DNA from: VRUE01 sp963770315
Lineage (GTDB): Bacteria; Actinomycetota; Thermoleophilia; Solirubrobacterales; 70-9
Reading direction: 5' to 3'
Length of the DNA stretch: 64,000 nucleotides
Assembly (NCBI GenBank): GCA_963770315.1
Contig: CAVYPC010000002.1
Location: 2,170,001 to 2,234,000, forward strand
Shown here one piece after another: positions 1 through 8,431 of this stretch. Made by a program: the position numbers and the translations under genes. The notes beneath the pieces were generated by a model. The model ran no database searches. It worked only from the letters and a program-made list of their open reading frames with translations, and was not told where the DNA came from. How positions within the stretch are numbered: position 1 is the first letter of the stretch; the number at the start of each line of letters is the position of its first letter.

Positions 1-1037
1 CGGTGATGTCGCGACTGCTGCAGCTCGACTTCGCCTGGCGGGTCGGGATGGACAGCGAGGAGGAAGCGCGCCTGGTCGCGGAGGCCGAGGCGATCGCCAC
101 CCGGACCGGCGACCTGCGTTCCCTCGCCCTGCTGAAGATGGCGACCGAGGTCCGCCCCGGGATGATCCACGAGGCGCAGGCCTGGCTAACGGCGGCCGAG
201 GAGACCAACCGCCTCGCTGAGGAATCCGGCGATCTGCACCTGCGGGTGGCGCTGCGGGGAGGGAGCGCCTACGCCTACCTCTGCACGGGAGACTTCGACG
301 GCTTCGAGCGGGAGCTCGACGAGGTGCTCGAGGTGACGGGCGGCGATCGCGCGATTGGGGCCGGGATCGTGATCGCCAGCCCGGTCGCCTGGGCGACGAT
401 GGGCAAGGGGCTGGCCCGGCGCGAGCGGGGCCGGCTCGGGGAGGCGGAGGAGCTCTTCGACACGGCGCTGCGGATCGCCACCGAGGACGGCGACCCCGAG
501 ACCGCGAGCTGGACCCGCAGCAACCTCGCGCTGATGATGTCGATGCGAGGCGAAACGGAGGCCGCGATCGCGCTGGCGCGGCGCAATTGCGAGTTGACCG
601 AACGGCTCGGCGACGTCTTCTCGCGCAGCCTGGCGCTGGCGAATCTCAGTGGATCCCACCTCGCCGCCGGGGAGTACGCAGAGGCCCTGGAGGCAATCGA
701 GGAAGCCGAGCAGGTCTACCGCGGGGCGATGGACAACGGCGGTGAGATGGAGGCCTGGCGGGCGGCGCTGCGGGCCGAGGCCCTGATCGGGGTCGGCCGC
801 GCCGAGGAAGCTGCCGCGTTGGCGCGGTGGGCGAGCGATGTCGCCCGCGAGCGGGGCATGCTCTGGGCGCTGCCGCAGGCGCTACGTGTCCTCGCCCGCG
901 CCCTGGCCGAAGCGGGACGCGAGGGAGCGACCGAGGCTCTCGAGGAGGCGACCGCGGTCGCCGAGAGGACGGGTGCGCTGCTCAGCCTGGAGGCAATCGA
1001 AGCAACCCGCGACGAAATCGCCGCCGCCGCCGGATAG
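1..1037 (+). CDS. TPR-repeat protein, C-terminal part (5' end outside window)
   Basis: The frame is open from the first base, so this is the 3' part of a longer gene ending in TAG. About 340 residues are visible, almost entirely helical and rich in Ala, Glu and Arg. Repeated units such as LAEESGDLHLRVALR, EAEELFDTALRIA and EALEAIEEAEQVYR fit tetratricopeptide repeats. In actinobacteria such tails usually belong to LuxR/AfsR-type regulators or adenylate-cyclase/AAA ATPase proteins, where they act as a scaffold for signal or partner binding. The N-terminal effector domain is not in the window, so the protein class cannot be fixed. Confidence 0.7.
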   Translation, partial: VMSRLLQLDFAWRVGMDSEEEARLVAEAEAIATRTGDLRSLALLKMATEVRPGMIHEAQAWLTAAEETNRLAEESGDLHLRVALRGGSAYAYLCTGDFDGFERELDEVLEVTGGDRAIGAGIVIASPVAWATMGKGLARRERGRLGEAEELFDTALRIATEDGDPETASWTRSNLALMMSMRGETEAAIALARRNCELTERLGDVFSRSLALANLSGSHLAAGEYAEALEAIEEAEQVYRGAMDNGGEMEAWRAALRAEALIGVGRAEEAAALARWASDVARERGMLWALPQALRVLARALAEAGREGATEALEEATAVAERTGALLSLEAIEATRDEIAAAAG

Positions 1038-1051
1038 CCGGCCGGCCGGGG

Positions 1052-1894
1052 TCAGATTCCCATCAGGCGAGCGACCATGCGGTCGAGCAGACGGTCCGGC
1101 AGCAGGCGCTCGAGCAGCGCCTGGCCGCGGGCGTCGGCACCGACCAGATAACGGGTGCGGGGGCGGCGCGCGCTGAGGGCGTGCTCAACCGCCTTCGCGA
1201 CCTTTTGCGGCGGGATGCCGCGCTCCCCGGTCCGCTTCACGGCCTCGCGGAAACGCTCGATCGTCTCGCCGTAGAGCGCCTCCTGGGCGGCGGGGGCGCG
1301 CTCGGCGATCTCGTCGGCGGTGCGCTCGCCCCGCTCCCAGATCGGCGTGTCGATCGAGCCCGGCTCGATCACCGCGACGTCGATCTTCCAGGGACGGAGC
1401 TCCTGGCGCAGGGAGTCGGCAACGGCCTCGATCCCGTACTTGGCGGCGTGGTAGGGGCCGCCGAACGGCAGCGCCATCCGGCCCCCGATCGAGCCGACGA
1501 AGACGACCCGCCCACCGGCGCGCCGGATCGCCGGCATGACCGCCTGGGTCACGGCGACGTGGGCGGTCAGGTTGACCTCGATCTGGCGGCGGAAATCGTC
1601 GATCGGGAGCGTCTCCAGGGGGCCCATCACAGCGATGCCCGCGTTGTTGACCAGCCCGTCGAGACCGCCCTCCCCCAGCTCGGCGCCGATCATGTCCGCC
1701 GCGGCGGCGATCTGGACAGCGTCGGTGACGTCGAGCATCAGTGGCAGCAGCCGCTCCGAACCGGCCTCGCGCAGCGACTCGGCGTCCTCCTCCTTGCGCA
1801 CCCCGGCGAAAACCCGCCAGCCAGCGGCGTCCAAGCGCAGCGCGCTCGCCCGCCCGATCCCCGTCGACGCCCCCGTGATCAGAACCGATCGCAT
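1052..1894 (-). CDS. SDR family oxidoreductase
   Basis: Classical short-chain dehydrogenase of 280 residues, with cofactor motif TGASTGIG at 7-14, NNAG at 83-86, a catalytic Ser near 135 and Y148-x3-K152 (YHAAK). It should catalyse NAD(P)-dependent carbonyl/hydroxyl interconversion; the substrate is unknown. The ATG at 1894 is chosen because it places the Rossmann strand right at the N terminus. An upstream in-frame ATG at 1912 would add only six unlikely residues. The gene is divergent from the next one with 26 bp between starts, and a TAGCCT box lies 4 nt upstream of the ATG. Confidence 0.9.
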   Translation of the reverse strand: MRSVLITGASTGIGRASALRLDAAGWRVFAGVRKEEDAESLREAGSERLLPLMLDVTDAVQIAAAADMIGAELGEGGLDGLVNNAGIAVMGPLETLPIDDFRRQIEVNLTAHVAVTQAVMPAIRRAGGRVVFVGSIGGRMALPFGGPYHAAKYGIEAVADSLRQELRPWKIDVAVIEPGSIDTPIWERGERTADEIAERAPAAQEALYGETIERFREAVKRTGERGIPPQKVAKAVEHALSARRPRTRYLVGADARGQALLERLLPDRLLDRMVARLMGI

Positions 1895-1920
1895 GGCCGG
1901 CCAGGCTAACATCGGCAGCG
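1895..1920. promoter_or_regulatory. 26-bp divergent promoter, overlapping -10 boxes
   Basis: The whole spacer between two divergent start codons is 26 bp. On the plus strand TAACAT (1907-1912) lies 8 nt before the ATG at 1921. On the minus strand TAGCCT lies 4 nt before the ATG at 1894. There is no room for a Shine-Dalgarno site plus promoter for either gene, so leaderless transcription is inferred, with each -35 region lying inside the opposite gene. Confidence 0.45.
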
Positions 1921-2898
1921 ATGGCCGAGGCAGCCTTCGTCACCGGGGGATCGGGATTCATCGGCGGCCGGCTGGTCGAGCGGCTCGTCGCCGAAGGCCG
2001 TCCGGTACGGGCGCTGGCCCGCTCCGAGGCCTCCGCCGAGCGGGTCGCGGAGCTGGGAGCGGAACCCGTTCGCGGCGACATCGCCGACCGGGCCTCGCTC
2101 GCTGCCGGCGCCGCCGGATCCAGCGTCGCCTTCCACCTGGCCGCCCACCTCGGCGAGTGGGGACCGTGGGAGGAGTTCGAGCGCGGCAATGTCGAGGGCA
2201 CGCGCAACGCGCTCGCGGCCTGCGCCGAAGCGGGGGTGCGCCGCTTCGTCCACTGCGGGACCGAGGCCGCGCTGATGGCCGGCGAGCCGCTCGTCCACGT
2301 CGACGAGACGGCGCCGCTGCGACCCGATTCGCGGGCGCCCTACCCGGCGACGAAGGCGCGGGCCGAGCGGGCGGTGCGCGACGCGAGTCGCGAGGGATTC
2401 GAGACCGTCGTGCTGCGGCCGCGCTTCGTCTGGGGCAAAGGCGACACGACGCTGCTGCCGGAGATGGTCGAGACGGTGCAGGCGGGCAAATGGGCCTGGG
2501 TGGGCGGCGGCCGCAACGTCACCGACACGGCCCACGTCGACAACGTCGTCGCGGGCCTGCTGCTGGCAGCCGAGCGCGGACATCCCGGCGAGGCCTACTT
2601 CGTCACCGACGGCAAGCCGGTCGTCTTCCGCGAGTTCGTCACGGCGATGCTCGCAACTCAGAACGTCGAGCCACCGGACCGCAGCCTTCCCGCCTGGACG
2701 GCCGCGCCGATGGCCCGGCTCTGCGAAGCCGCCTGGAAGGTCCTGCCGCTACCCGGCGACCCGCCGATGACCACCTTCCGCTCCTGGCTGCTGACCCAGG
2801 AATGCACGATCGACATCACGAAGGCACGCAACGAGCTCGGCTACGCCCCGCTCCTCACCCACGAGCAGGGCCTCGCCGAGCTGCGCGAGGCCGGCTGA
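1921..2898 (+). CDS. NAD-dependent epimerase/dehydratase (extended SDR)
   Basis: 325 residues with the extended-SDR glycine motif GGSGFIGG near residues 8-15 and an active-site YPATK around 141-145. The sequence resembles 3-beta-hydroxysteroid dehydrogenase/isomerase- and dihydroflavonol reductase-like proteins (HLAAHLGEWGPWEEF, NVEGTRNAL). Role: NAD(P)-dependent oxidation, reduction or epimerisation of a small hydroxylated substrate; the substrate cannot be read from sequence. It is divergent from the classical SDR, and a bidirectional hairpin terminator follows immediately. Confidence 0.88.
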   Translation: MAEAAFVTGGSGFIGGRLVERLVAEGRPVRALARSEASAERVAELGAEPVRGDIADRASLAAGAAGSSVAFHLAAHLGEWGPWEEFERGNVEGTRNALAACAEAGVRRFVHCGTEAALMAGEPLVHVDETAPLRPDSRAPYPATKARAERAVRDASREGFETVVLRPRFVWGKGDTTLLPEMVETVQAGKWAWVGGGRNVTDTAHVDNVVAGLLLAAERGHPGEAYFVTDGKPVVFREFVTAMLATQNVEPPDRSLPAWTAAPMARLCEAAWKVLPLPGDPPMTTFRSWLLTQECTIDITKARNELGYAPLLTHEQGLAELREAG

Positions 2899-2903
2899 GT
2901 CGT

Positions 2904-2948
2904 CGAGATCGCACTTACCCGCCTATATCGCGGGTGGATGCAATCTCG
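2904..2948. terminator. Bidirectional stem-loop terminator
   Basis: An imperfect inverted repeat runs from CGAGAT at 2904 to ATCTCG ending at 2948, with an inner ACCCGC/GCGGGT stem and a small AT-containing loop. It fills the 50-bp gap between two convergent genes. There is no clear T-tract, which is common for actinobacterial terminators. Confidence 0.65.
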
Positions 2949-3653
2949 TCAACCGCGACCGGCGCGGTGGCGCTCCAGCTCGGCTACGAGGAGCTTGGTG
3001 TGAAGGGCGGCAATCAGGTCCTGGAGGGGCTCGGAGCCGGATTCGAGCATCTCGACCACGCGCTCGGGCGAGACCTCGCCGGCGAGGCGGTCCATCACCA
3101 TCTCCACCTCCTGGCCGACCAGCTCTTCCAGCGCTTTCTTGTAGCGCAGGGTGTCGTAGACGGTGAAGCCGATCTGCTCGTCGTAGCCGCCGGCGCGGAA
3201 GCGGCCGATCGCCTCGATGATCTTGATGTCCGAGGGCGAGTAGCCGCGGCTGTTGGGGCTGAGGACCTCGATCTCCTCGAGCCGGTCGAGCACGTCCTTG
3301 GGGACGCCGTAGCGCTCGCGCACCTCGGCGGCGCTGGTCCGGGTCCGCTCGCCGCCCAGCGCCCGCTCGAGGATCCGGTCCTCGAGCTCGACCAGGGCCC
3401 GGGCCCGCTCGGGGTCCTCGTCGAGCACCGATTTGATCGCCTTCAGCGGCATGAAGCGCTCCTCCTGCAGCTGCTTGATCAGCTTGATCCGGTCGACGAA
3501 CTCGGGTGAGTAGTAGGCCATGTTGCGGCTCGTCTTCACAGGCTCGGGCAGCAGCCCCTCGCGCAGGTAGTGCTTGATCGTCGGCACCGGGACGCCGGAC
3601 GCCTCCGCCAGCTCGCCCATCCGCAGCAGGGTCTGCTCGGCTTTGGCGCTCAT
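2949..3653 (-). CDS. MerR-family transcriptional regulator
   Basis: 234 residues. The N-terminal MerR-type winged helix (MGELAEASGVPVPTIKHYLREGLLPEP, residues 12-38) is followed by a helical dimerisation region and a C-terminal part without a metal-binding Cys cluster, so an organic ligand is more likely than a metal. Its start overlaps the stop of the upstream CoA-transferase-like gene (ATGA), so it is the last gene of a three-gene operon with BKACE and CaiB-like enzymes and probably controls that operon. The ligand is unknown. Confidence 0.88.
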   Translation of the reverse strand: MSAKAEQTLLRMGELAEASGVPVPTIKHYLREGLLPEPVKTSRNMAYYSPEFVDRIKLIKQLQEERFMPLKAIKSVLDEDPERARALVELEDRILERALGGERTRTSAAEVRERYGVPKDVLDRLEEIEVLSPNSRGYSPSDIKIIEAIGRFRAGGYDEQIGFTVYDTLRYKKALEELVGQEVEMVMDRLAGEVSPERVVEMLESGSEPLQDLIAALHTKLLVAELERHRAGRG

Positions 3654-4885
3654 GCGCGGAACGTCGCCTGGGAGTCGGCGCCGGGGCCGGCCGCGGCGCC
3701 GGACTCCACCATCGCCGCGATCTCCTCGGCCGAGTAACCGGCCTCGCTCAGGACTTCATCGGTGTGCTCGCCGAAAGCGGGCGCGGGCCGGGTCGGGTCG
3801 CCCGGGGTGCGGCTCATCTTCACCGGCACGCCGAGCTGGCGCACGGTGCCCAACCCAGGCTGCTCGATCGCGGTCACCATCTCGCGGGCACGGACCAGCT
3901 CGGAGTCGAGCGCCTCGGCGACATCGAGGACCGGCTCGATGCAGCAGTCGTGCTCGTCGTTGAAGGCGAGCCACTGTTCGCGCGTGCGCAAGCGGAAGAC
4001 CTCGGCGACCTCACGCCAGGCGTCCGAGCCCGGCGCCTCGAACTGCTTATCGATCAGGTCGGGACGCTCGACGCCGTTGCAGAAGGCAGCCCAGAACTTC
4101 GGCTCCAGGGCGCCGCAGGTGACCCAGCCATCGGCCGCCTCGTAGGGCAGATAGCAGAGCAGGCCGCCGGCGAGCTGCTGCTCGCCGCGCCGCGGCACCT
4201 CGCCGTCGCAGAAGTAACGGCCGGCGACCATCGCCAGCCAGGAGAGCGCCCCATCGGCCATCGAGACGTCGACCATCTGGCCCTCGCCGGAGCGGCGGCG
4301 CTCGTGCAGGGCCGCCATCGTGCCGAAGGCAGCCATCAGGGCACCGCCGCCGAGGTCGGCGATCTGCCCCCCCGCCTGCACCGGCGGACCGTCCTTGGCG
4401 CCGGTCAGGCCAAGCAAGCCGACCAGGCCGAGGTAGTTCATGTCGTGACCGGCGCGCTGCGCATAGGGACCGTCCTGGCCATAGCCGGTGATCGCGCAGA
4501 AGACGATCGCCGGGTTGACCTCGCGCATCCGCTCGTAGCCCACCCCGAGCCGGTCGAGAACGCCGGGGCGGAAGCCGTCGAGAACGACGTCGTATGTCTC
4601 GACCAGGCGCAGCAGCGCCTCCCGTCCCGCCTCGCTCTTGAGGTCGAGGCGGATCGAGCGCTTGCCGCGGTTGAGCGCCAGGTAGAGCGAGGAGCGGGTG
4701 CCGAGCCCCTGCTGCTCCGCGTCGCCATAGTAGGGCGGCGCCCAGCGGATGTAGTCGCCCATGCCGGTGTCCTCGACCTTCAGCACCTCGGCACCGAGGT
4801 CGGCGAGCAGCAGCGAGCAGAAGCCGCCGGGGAGGAGCCGCGTCAGGTCGAGGACCTTGACGTCGCTAAGCGGCAGATCGCTCAC
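3650..4885 (-). CDS. CaiB/BaiF family protein, alpha-methylacyl-CoA racemase-like
   Basis: 411 residues of the type III CoA-transferase fold (VLDLTRLLPGGFCSLLLADLG at the N terminus). It carries GHDMNY at 146-151 and an Asp at 177 in IADLGGG, plus GALEPKFW. In the family these match the His/Asp pair and Glu of alpha-methylacyl-CoA racemase rather than the single catalytic Asp of formyl-CoA transferase. Racemisation of 2-methyl-branched acyl-CoAs, as from sterol or phytanate side chains, is therefore the better guess. It overlaps BKACE upstream by 20 bp and MerR downstream by 4 bp. Confidence 0.85.
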   Translation of the reverse strand: MSDLPLSDVKVLDLTRLLPGGFCSLLLADLGAEVLKVEDTGMGDYIRWAPPYYGDAEQQGLGTRSSLYLALNRGKRSIRLDLKSEAGREALLRLVETYDVVLDGFRPGVLDRLGVGYERMREVNPAIVFCAITGYGQDGPYAQRAGHDMNYLGLVGLLGLTGAKDGPPVQAGGQIADLGGGALMAAFGTMAALHERRRSGEGQMVDVSMADGALSWLAMVAGRYFCDGEVPRRGEQQLAGGLLCYLPYEAADGWVTCGALEPKFWAAFCNGVERPDLIDKQFEAPGSDAWREVAEVFRLRTREQWLAFNDEHDCCIEPVLDVAEALDSELVRAREMVTAIEQPGLGTVRQLGVPVKMSRTPGDPTRPAPAFGEHTDEVLSEAGYSAEEIAAMVESGAAAGPGADSQATFRA

Positions 4886-5762
4886 GCTTGGGGACCCCCA
4901 GCAGCTCGCGAGCCTCGGCGACGCCGGCAGCGCGGCGGCCGACGTCCTCGGCCATCTGGCGCGCCTTGGCGATCAGCTCGCCATTCGACTTCGCCATCTC
5001 GCCGTTCGGCAGATAGAGGTTGTCCTCGACCCCAGCGCGCACGTTGCCGCCCAGCACCAGCGCCGCTCCGAGCAGCTTCCACTGGTCGCGGGAGATGCCG
5101 ATCGTCTGCCACTGGTTCTCACCCTCGGCGCCGCCGGGGATCTGGTCCGCCATGAAGCCGACGTTGCGCGGCGTCGGGCGGATGCCGCCGTTGACCCCCA
5201 TCACCAGCGATATCTGCAGCGGGGTCCGCTCCAGCAGGCCCATGTCGATCAGCGGGTCGAGGTTGGCTACATGACCGGCGTCGAAGCACTCGTGCTCGGG
5301 CTTGATCCCAAGATCGCGCATCGCGGTGAGGAACTCGATGATCGTGTCGAAGCTGTTCTCGAAGACCGCCTTGAAGACGAAGTCCTTGCGCCGCGGCGAG
5401 TACTTGGCGTAGTTCATCGAGCTCATGTTCAGCGCGGCGACGTCGGGCTTGCACTCACGCAGGTACTCGATGCGCTTGGCGATCGGGATGCCGATCGCCC
5501 CGGTCGAGTAGTTGACGATCACGTCGCCGACCTCGGCCAGGATCGCCTCGGTGATCGCCTTGAAGTCCTCGACCTCGTAGGAGGGCGTGCCGTCCGGCTT
5601 GCGGGCGTGGATGTGGATCTGCGAGGCGCCCTCGTCGACCGCGCGCCGCGCCTCCGCTGCGTACTCCTCCGGCGTGTAGGGGATCGCCGGGCACTGATCG
5701 CGGTTGGCGATCACGCCGGAGATGGAACAAGAAATAACAACTGGATCACTGAAGGAACTCAT
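4866..5762 (-). CDS. BKACE family protein (3-keto-5-aminohexanoate cleavage enzyme-like)
   Basis: 298 residues from the ATG at 5762; the frame stays open further upstream but that part is not protein-like. The HIHARKPDG motif (His 50 and His 52) and a later EHECFDAGH segment match the Zn ligands of the beta-keto-acid cleavage enzyme family, which condenses a beta-keto acid with acetyl-CoA. Substrate specificity varies widely in this family and is not readable here. The first 15 codons are unusually AT-rich for this genome. It is first gene of an operon with the racemase-like and MerR genes. Confidence 0.85.
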   Translation of the reverse strand: MSSFSDPVVISCSISGVIANRDQCPAIPYTPEEYAAEARRAVDEGASQIHIHARKPDGTPSYEVEDFKAITEAILAEVGDVIVNYSTGAIGIPIAKRIEYLRECKPDVAALNMSSMNYAKYSPRRKDFVFKAVFENSFDTIIEFLTAMRDLGIKPEHECFDAGHVANLDPLIDMGLLERTPLQISLVMGVNGGIRPTPRNVGFMADQIPGGAEGENQWQTIGISRDQWKLLGAALVLGGNVRAGVEDNLYLPNGEMAKSNGELIAKARQMAEDVGRRAAGVAEARELLGVPKRERSAA

Positions 5763-5901
5763 ACGTCGGCCCTCGCACGGGCGCGAAAACCAAGCAGGTC
5801 GGTGGACGCAGGGAGCGAGGAGAGGGGAGCGCACTTTTTAGTGCGTAACCCGATCCGAGCGACTGAGGACGCCGAGATGCGCCGGTTTGCAGCGTCCGGC
5901 C
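5763..5901. terminator. Intergenic gap with hairpin at 5830-5845
   Basis: A 6-bp stem CGCACT/AGTGCG with a TTTT loop (5830-5845) lies downstream of the leftward carboxylase gene and upstream of BKACE. It may end the carboxylase transcript. The remaining gap should hold the BKACE promoter, for which no convincing boxes were seen. A GAGGG-type ribosome site lies about 8 nt before the BKACE ATG. Confidence 0.4.
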
Positions 5902-7497
5902 TCATACGGGCATCACCCCATGCTTTTTCTTCGGCTTATCGACGTGCTTGGTTGCCGCCATTCGCAATGCCCGGGTGATGACCGTCCGCGTTTCCCTTGG
6001 GTCGATGATGTCGTCTATGACCGCGTTGCCGGCGGCGATGTAGGGGTCGATCTGCTCGCGGACGGCGTTCAGCATCGCCTCGCGGGTGGCATCTGGGTCC
6101 TCGGAGGCCTCGATCGCCGAGCGGCCGATGATGTTGACCGCGCCCTCCGCGCCCATCACCGAAATCTCCGCCCCGGGCCAGGCGACGATCAGGTCGGGCT
6201 CATACGCCTTGCCGCACATCACGTAGTAGCCGGCGCCGTAGGCCTTGCGCACGATCACCGTCACCTTCGGCACGGTCGCGCGGCTGACCGCGTAGAGCAT
6301 CTTCGCCCCGTGGCGAATGATCCCGGCATGCTCGACTTTCGCCCCGACCATGAAGCCGGGAACGTCCTGGAGGAAGACGAGCGGGATGTTGAAGGCGTCG
6401 CAGAGGTTGATGAAGCGCGCCGCCTTGTCGGCGGAGTCGTTGTCGAGGATGCCGGCCAGCTGCTTGGGCTGGTTGGCGACGATCCCGACCGGCTGGCCGC
6501 CGAAGCGGGCGAAGCAGGTGATCAGCGTCTTGGCGAACTTCGGCTTGATGTCGAACCACTCGCCGTCGTCGACGATCTCGCCGATCACGTCGTACATGTC
6601 ATAGGGCTGGCGCGATGACTCGGGGACGATCTCCAGCAGCTTTTCCGACATGCGGTCGTCGGGATCGCTCGTCGGCACGATTGGCGGCTTCTGCTCGCAG
6701 TCGGAGGGGAAGTAGGAGAGGTACTGCTTGACCTTGGCGATGCATTCCTCGTCGTCCTTCACCTCAAGGTCCCCCACGCCCGATTTGCGGCAGTGGACCT
6801 TGGCGCCTCCCAGCTCCTCCATCGTGATGTCCTCGCCGGTGACGGCTTTGGTCAGGTGCGGGCCGGCAAGCGCCATCGCGCCCTGGCCGGAGACCATCGG
6901 CACGAAGTCCGAGAGCGCCGGGATGTAGGCGGTGCCGGCGGCACAGGGCCCCATCATCGCCGCGACCATCGGGATCACGCCCGACATTTCGACCTCTTCG
7001 CGGAAGAGGTGGCCGGAGCCGGCGAAGAGCGAGCCGGCGGCCTCCTGGATGCGCGCCCCAGCCGAGTCGAGCAGCCAGACGAAGGGCATCCGCTTGGAGA
7101 GCGCCATCTCCCGCAGGCGGGTGACCTTGAGCTCGCCGGTCATCCCCATCGAGCCGGCCATCACGGTGAAGTCATAGGCAGCGATGCAGCAGGGGCGGCC
7201 GTCGATGTCTCCCCAGCCGGTGACAACGCCGTCGGCGGGTGCCTCGACGCCATCCATCGCCCGCTGGGCGAAGTGGGGGCGCCCGTGGATCCCCATCTCG
7301 ACGAAGGTGCCCTCGTCGACCAGCAGGTCGAGACGCTCGCGCGCGGTCAGCTTGCCACGCTCGTGCTGCTTGGCGATCTTCTCCTCGCCACCGCCCAGAC
7401 GCGCCTTCTCGCGGCGCTCGTGCAGCTGCGCGTTCAGATCCTCCAGCGGGGCGGTCCCCGGTAGGAGGTTCTTCTCCTCGTGCTCGGTGCTTGCCAC
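5902..7497 (-). CDS. Acyl-CoA carboxylase, carboxyltransferase beta subunit
   Basis: About 531 residues, the usual length for propionyl-/methylcrotonyl-type carboxyltransferase subunits. It moves CO2 from carboxybiotin to an acyl-CoA. Visible signatures are RLREMALSKRMPFVWLLDSAGARIQEAAGSLF in the N-terminal crotonase-like half, and PLVFLQDVPGFMVG and AYGAGYYVMCGKAYEPDLIVAWP in the C-terminal half. GTG at 7497 is chosen because GGAAGGGA lies 9 nt upstream and it follows the hydratase stop directly; an ATG at 7515 is the alternative. Biotin carboxylase is not adjacent, but a small biotin-carrier gene lies at 25.6 kb. Confidence 0.9.
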   Translation of the reverse strand: MASTEHEEKNLLPGTAPLEDLNAQLHERREKARLGGGEEKIAKQHERGKLTARERLDLLVDEGTFVEMGIHGRPHFAQRAMDGVEAPADGVVTGWGDIDGRPCCIAAYDFTVMAGSMGMTGELKVTRLREMALSKRMPFVWLLDSAGARIQEAAGSLFAGSGHLFREEVEMSGVIPMVAAMMGPCAAGTAYIPALSDFVPMVSGQGAMALAGPHLTKAVTGEDITMEELGGAKVHCRKSGVGDLEVKDDEECIAKVKQYLSYFPSDCEQKPPIVPTSDPDDRMSEKLLEIVPESSRQPYDMYDVIGEIVDDGEWFDIKPKFAKTLITCFARFGGQPVGIVANQPKQLAGILDNDSADKAARFINLCDAFNIPLVFLQDVPGFMVGAKVEHAGIIRHGAKMLYAVSRATVPKVTVIVRKAYGAGYYVMCGKAYEPDLIVAWPGAEISVMGAEGAVNIIGRSAIEASEDPDATREAMLNAVREQIDPYIAAGNAVIDDIIDPRETRTVITRALRMAATKHVDKPKKKHGVMPV

Positions 7498-7499
7498 TC

Positions 7500-8282
7500 C
7501 TACCGTCCCTTCCATTCGGGCTCGCGCTTCTCGAAGAATGCGGTGACGCCCTCGACGATGTCCTCGGTCGAGAAGGTGAGCGAGAGCTGCGAGCGCAGGT
7601 AGTCGAGTGCGTCGTCGACCGCCATGTCCTGCTGGCGGTACATCGCGTCGTGGCCGAGCCGCATCAGCACCGGGCTCTTCGAGGCCAGCTTGCCCGCCCA
7701 CTCGGCGACCGCGGCGTCGAACTCCGCTGCCGTCACGACCTTGTTGGCTAGCCCGTACTCGACCGCCTGCTCGGCGCTCAGCCGCTCGCCCAGCAGCATC
7801 ATCTCGTTGACCTTCTTGCGCGGGACGTTGCGGTAGATGATCGCCATGATCATGTAGGGGAAGGCGCCGACGTTGATCTCCGGCGTGCCGAAGGTGGCCC
7901 CCTCTTTGGCGATCAGCAGGTCACAGGAGAGGGCGAGGCCCATGCCGCCGGCGAGGACATGGCCGTTGGCGGCGCAGAGCGAGGGCTTGCCGAGGCGCGG
8001 CATCAGCCGGAAGAACTCGAGGAAGAGGTCGGAGGCGAAGTGTTTGGCAACCAGCGGCACGTCGGCCGCGAAGCCACCCAAGTCGGCCCCCGCGCAAAAC
8101 ACTTTGTCGCCGGCACCGGTGAGGACGACGGCCCGCACCTCCTCGTCGTCGCGCGTGGCCTTCATCGCGTCGACCAGCTCGGTCAGCATCTGGCCGGAGA
8201 GCATGTTGCGCTTCTCCGGGTTGTTCAGGGTCACCGTGGCGACCCCGTCGGCGACCTCATACTTGACGACTTCGTAGTCCAT
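7500..8282 (-). CDS. Enoyl-CoA hydratase/isomerase (crotonase) family
   Basis: 260 residues from the ATG at 8282 (MDYEVVKYEV). The oxyanion-hole segment CAGADLGGF, the second motif AANGHVLAGGMGLALSCDLLIA and the acidic TPEINVG segment are all present. It should hydrate or isomerise enoyl-CoAs in beta-oxidation or a branched-chain route. It is first gene of an operon with the carboxyltransferase subunit. TATGGT lies 9 nt upstream of the ATG. It is divergent from an acyl-CoA dehydrogenase, with a long inverted repeat between them. Confidence 0.88.
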   Translation of the reverse strand: MDYEVVKYEVADGVATVTLNNPEKRNMLSGQMLTELVDAMKATRDDEEVRAVVLTGAGDKVFCAGADLGGFAADVPLVAKHFASDLFLEFFRLMPRLGKPSLCAANGHVLAGGMGLALSCDLLIAKEGATFGTPEINVGAFPYMIMAIIYRNVPRKKVNEMMLLGERLSAEQAVEYGLANKVVTAAEFDAAVAEWAGKLASKSPVLMRLGHDAMYRQQDMAVDDALDYLRSQLSLTFSTEDIVEGVTAFFEKREPEWKGR

Positions 8283-8349
8283 CCAGCCGGGACCATAGCC
8301 GAAAGCGGGCCTGGGCTGAAAGTAGAAAGTGCTACTGTCCACTCCGCGA

Positions 8350-8395
8350 CGTGTCCGAGTTTTCCGTGCCATATGGACGCATAACCTCGGACACG
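8350..8395. promoter_or_regulatory. Perfect 10-bp inverted repeat between divergent acyl-CoA genes
   Basis: CGTGTCCGAG (8350-8359) is repeated in inverse orientation as CTCGGACACG (8386-8395), with 26 nt between the arms. It sits in the shared control region of the enoyl-CoA hydratase and the acyl-CoA dehydrogenase. This is a candidate operator pair for one regulator controlling both directions; the regulator is not encoded next to it. Confidence 0.5.
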
Positions 8396-8431
8396 CCCCC
8401 GCTCGCAACTTCGAATCGAGGAGAGAGAACA

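Noticed and set aside
1052..2583. Long open frames antisense to the two SDR genes (up to 360 residues)
   Set aside because: They are Arg/Pro/Gly-rich mirror frames caused by high GC3; the opposite-strand proteins have complete family motifs.
4866..5834. Longer BKACE protein starting at 5834
   Set aside because: The 24 extra residues (Cys/Pro/Arg-rich) are not family-like and the ATG at 5762 gives the normal N terminus.
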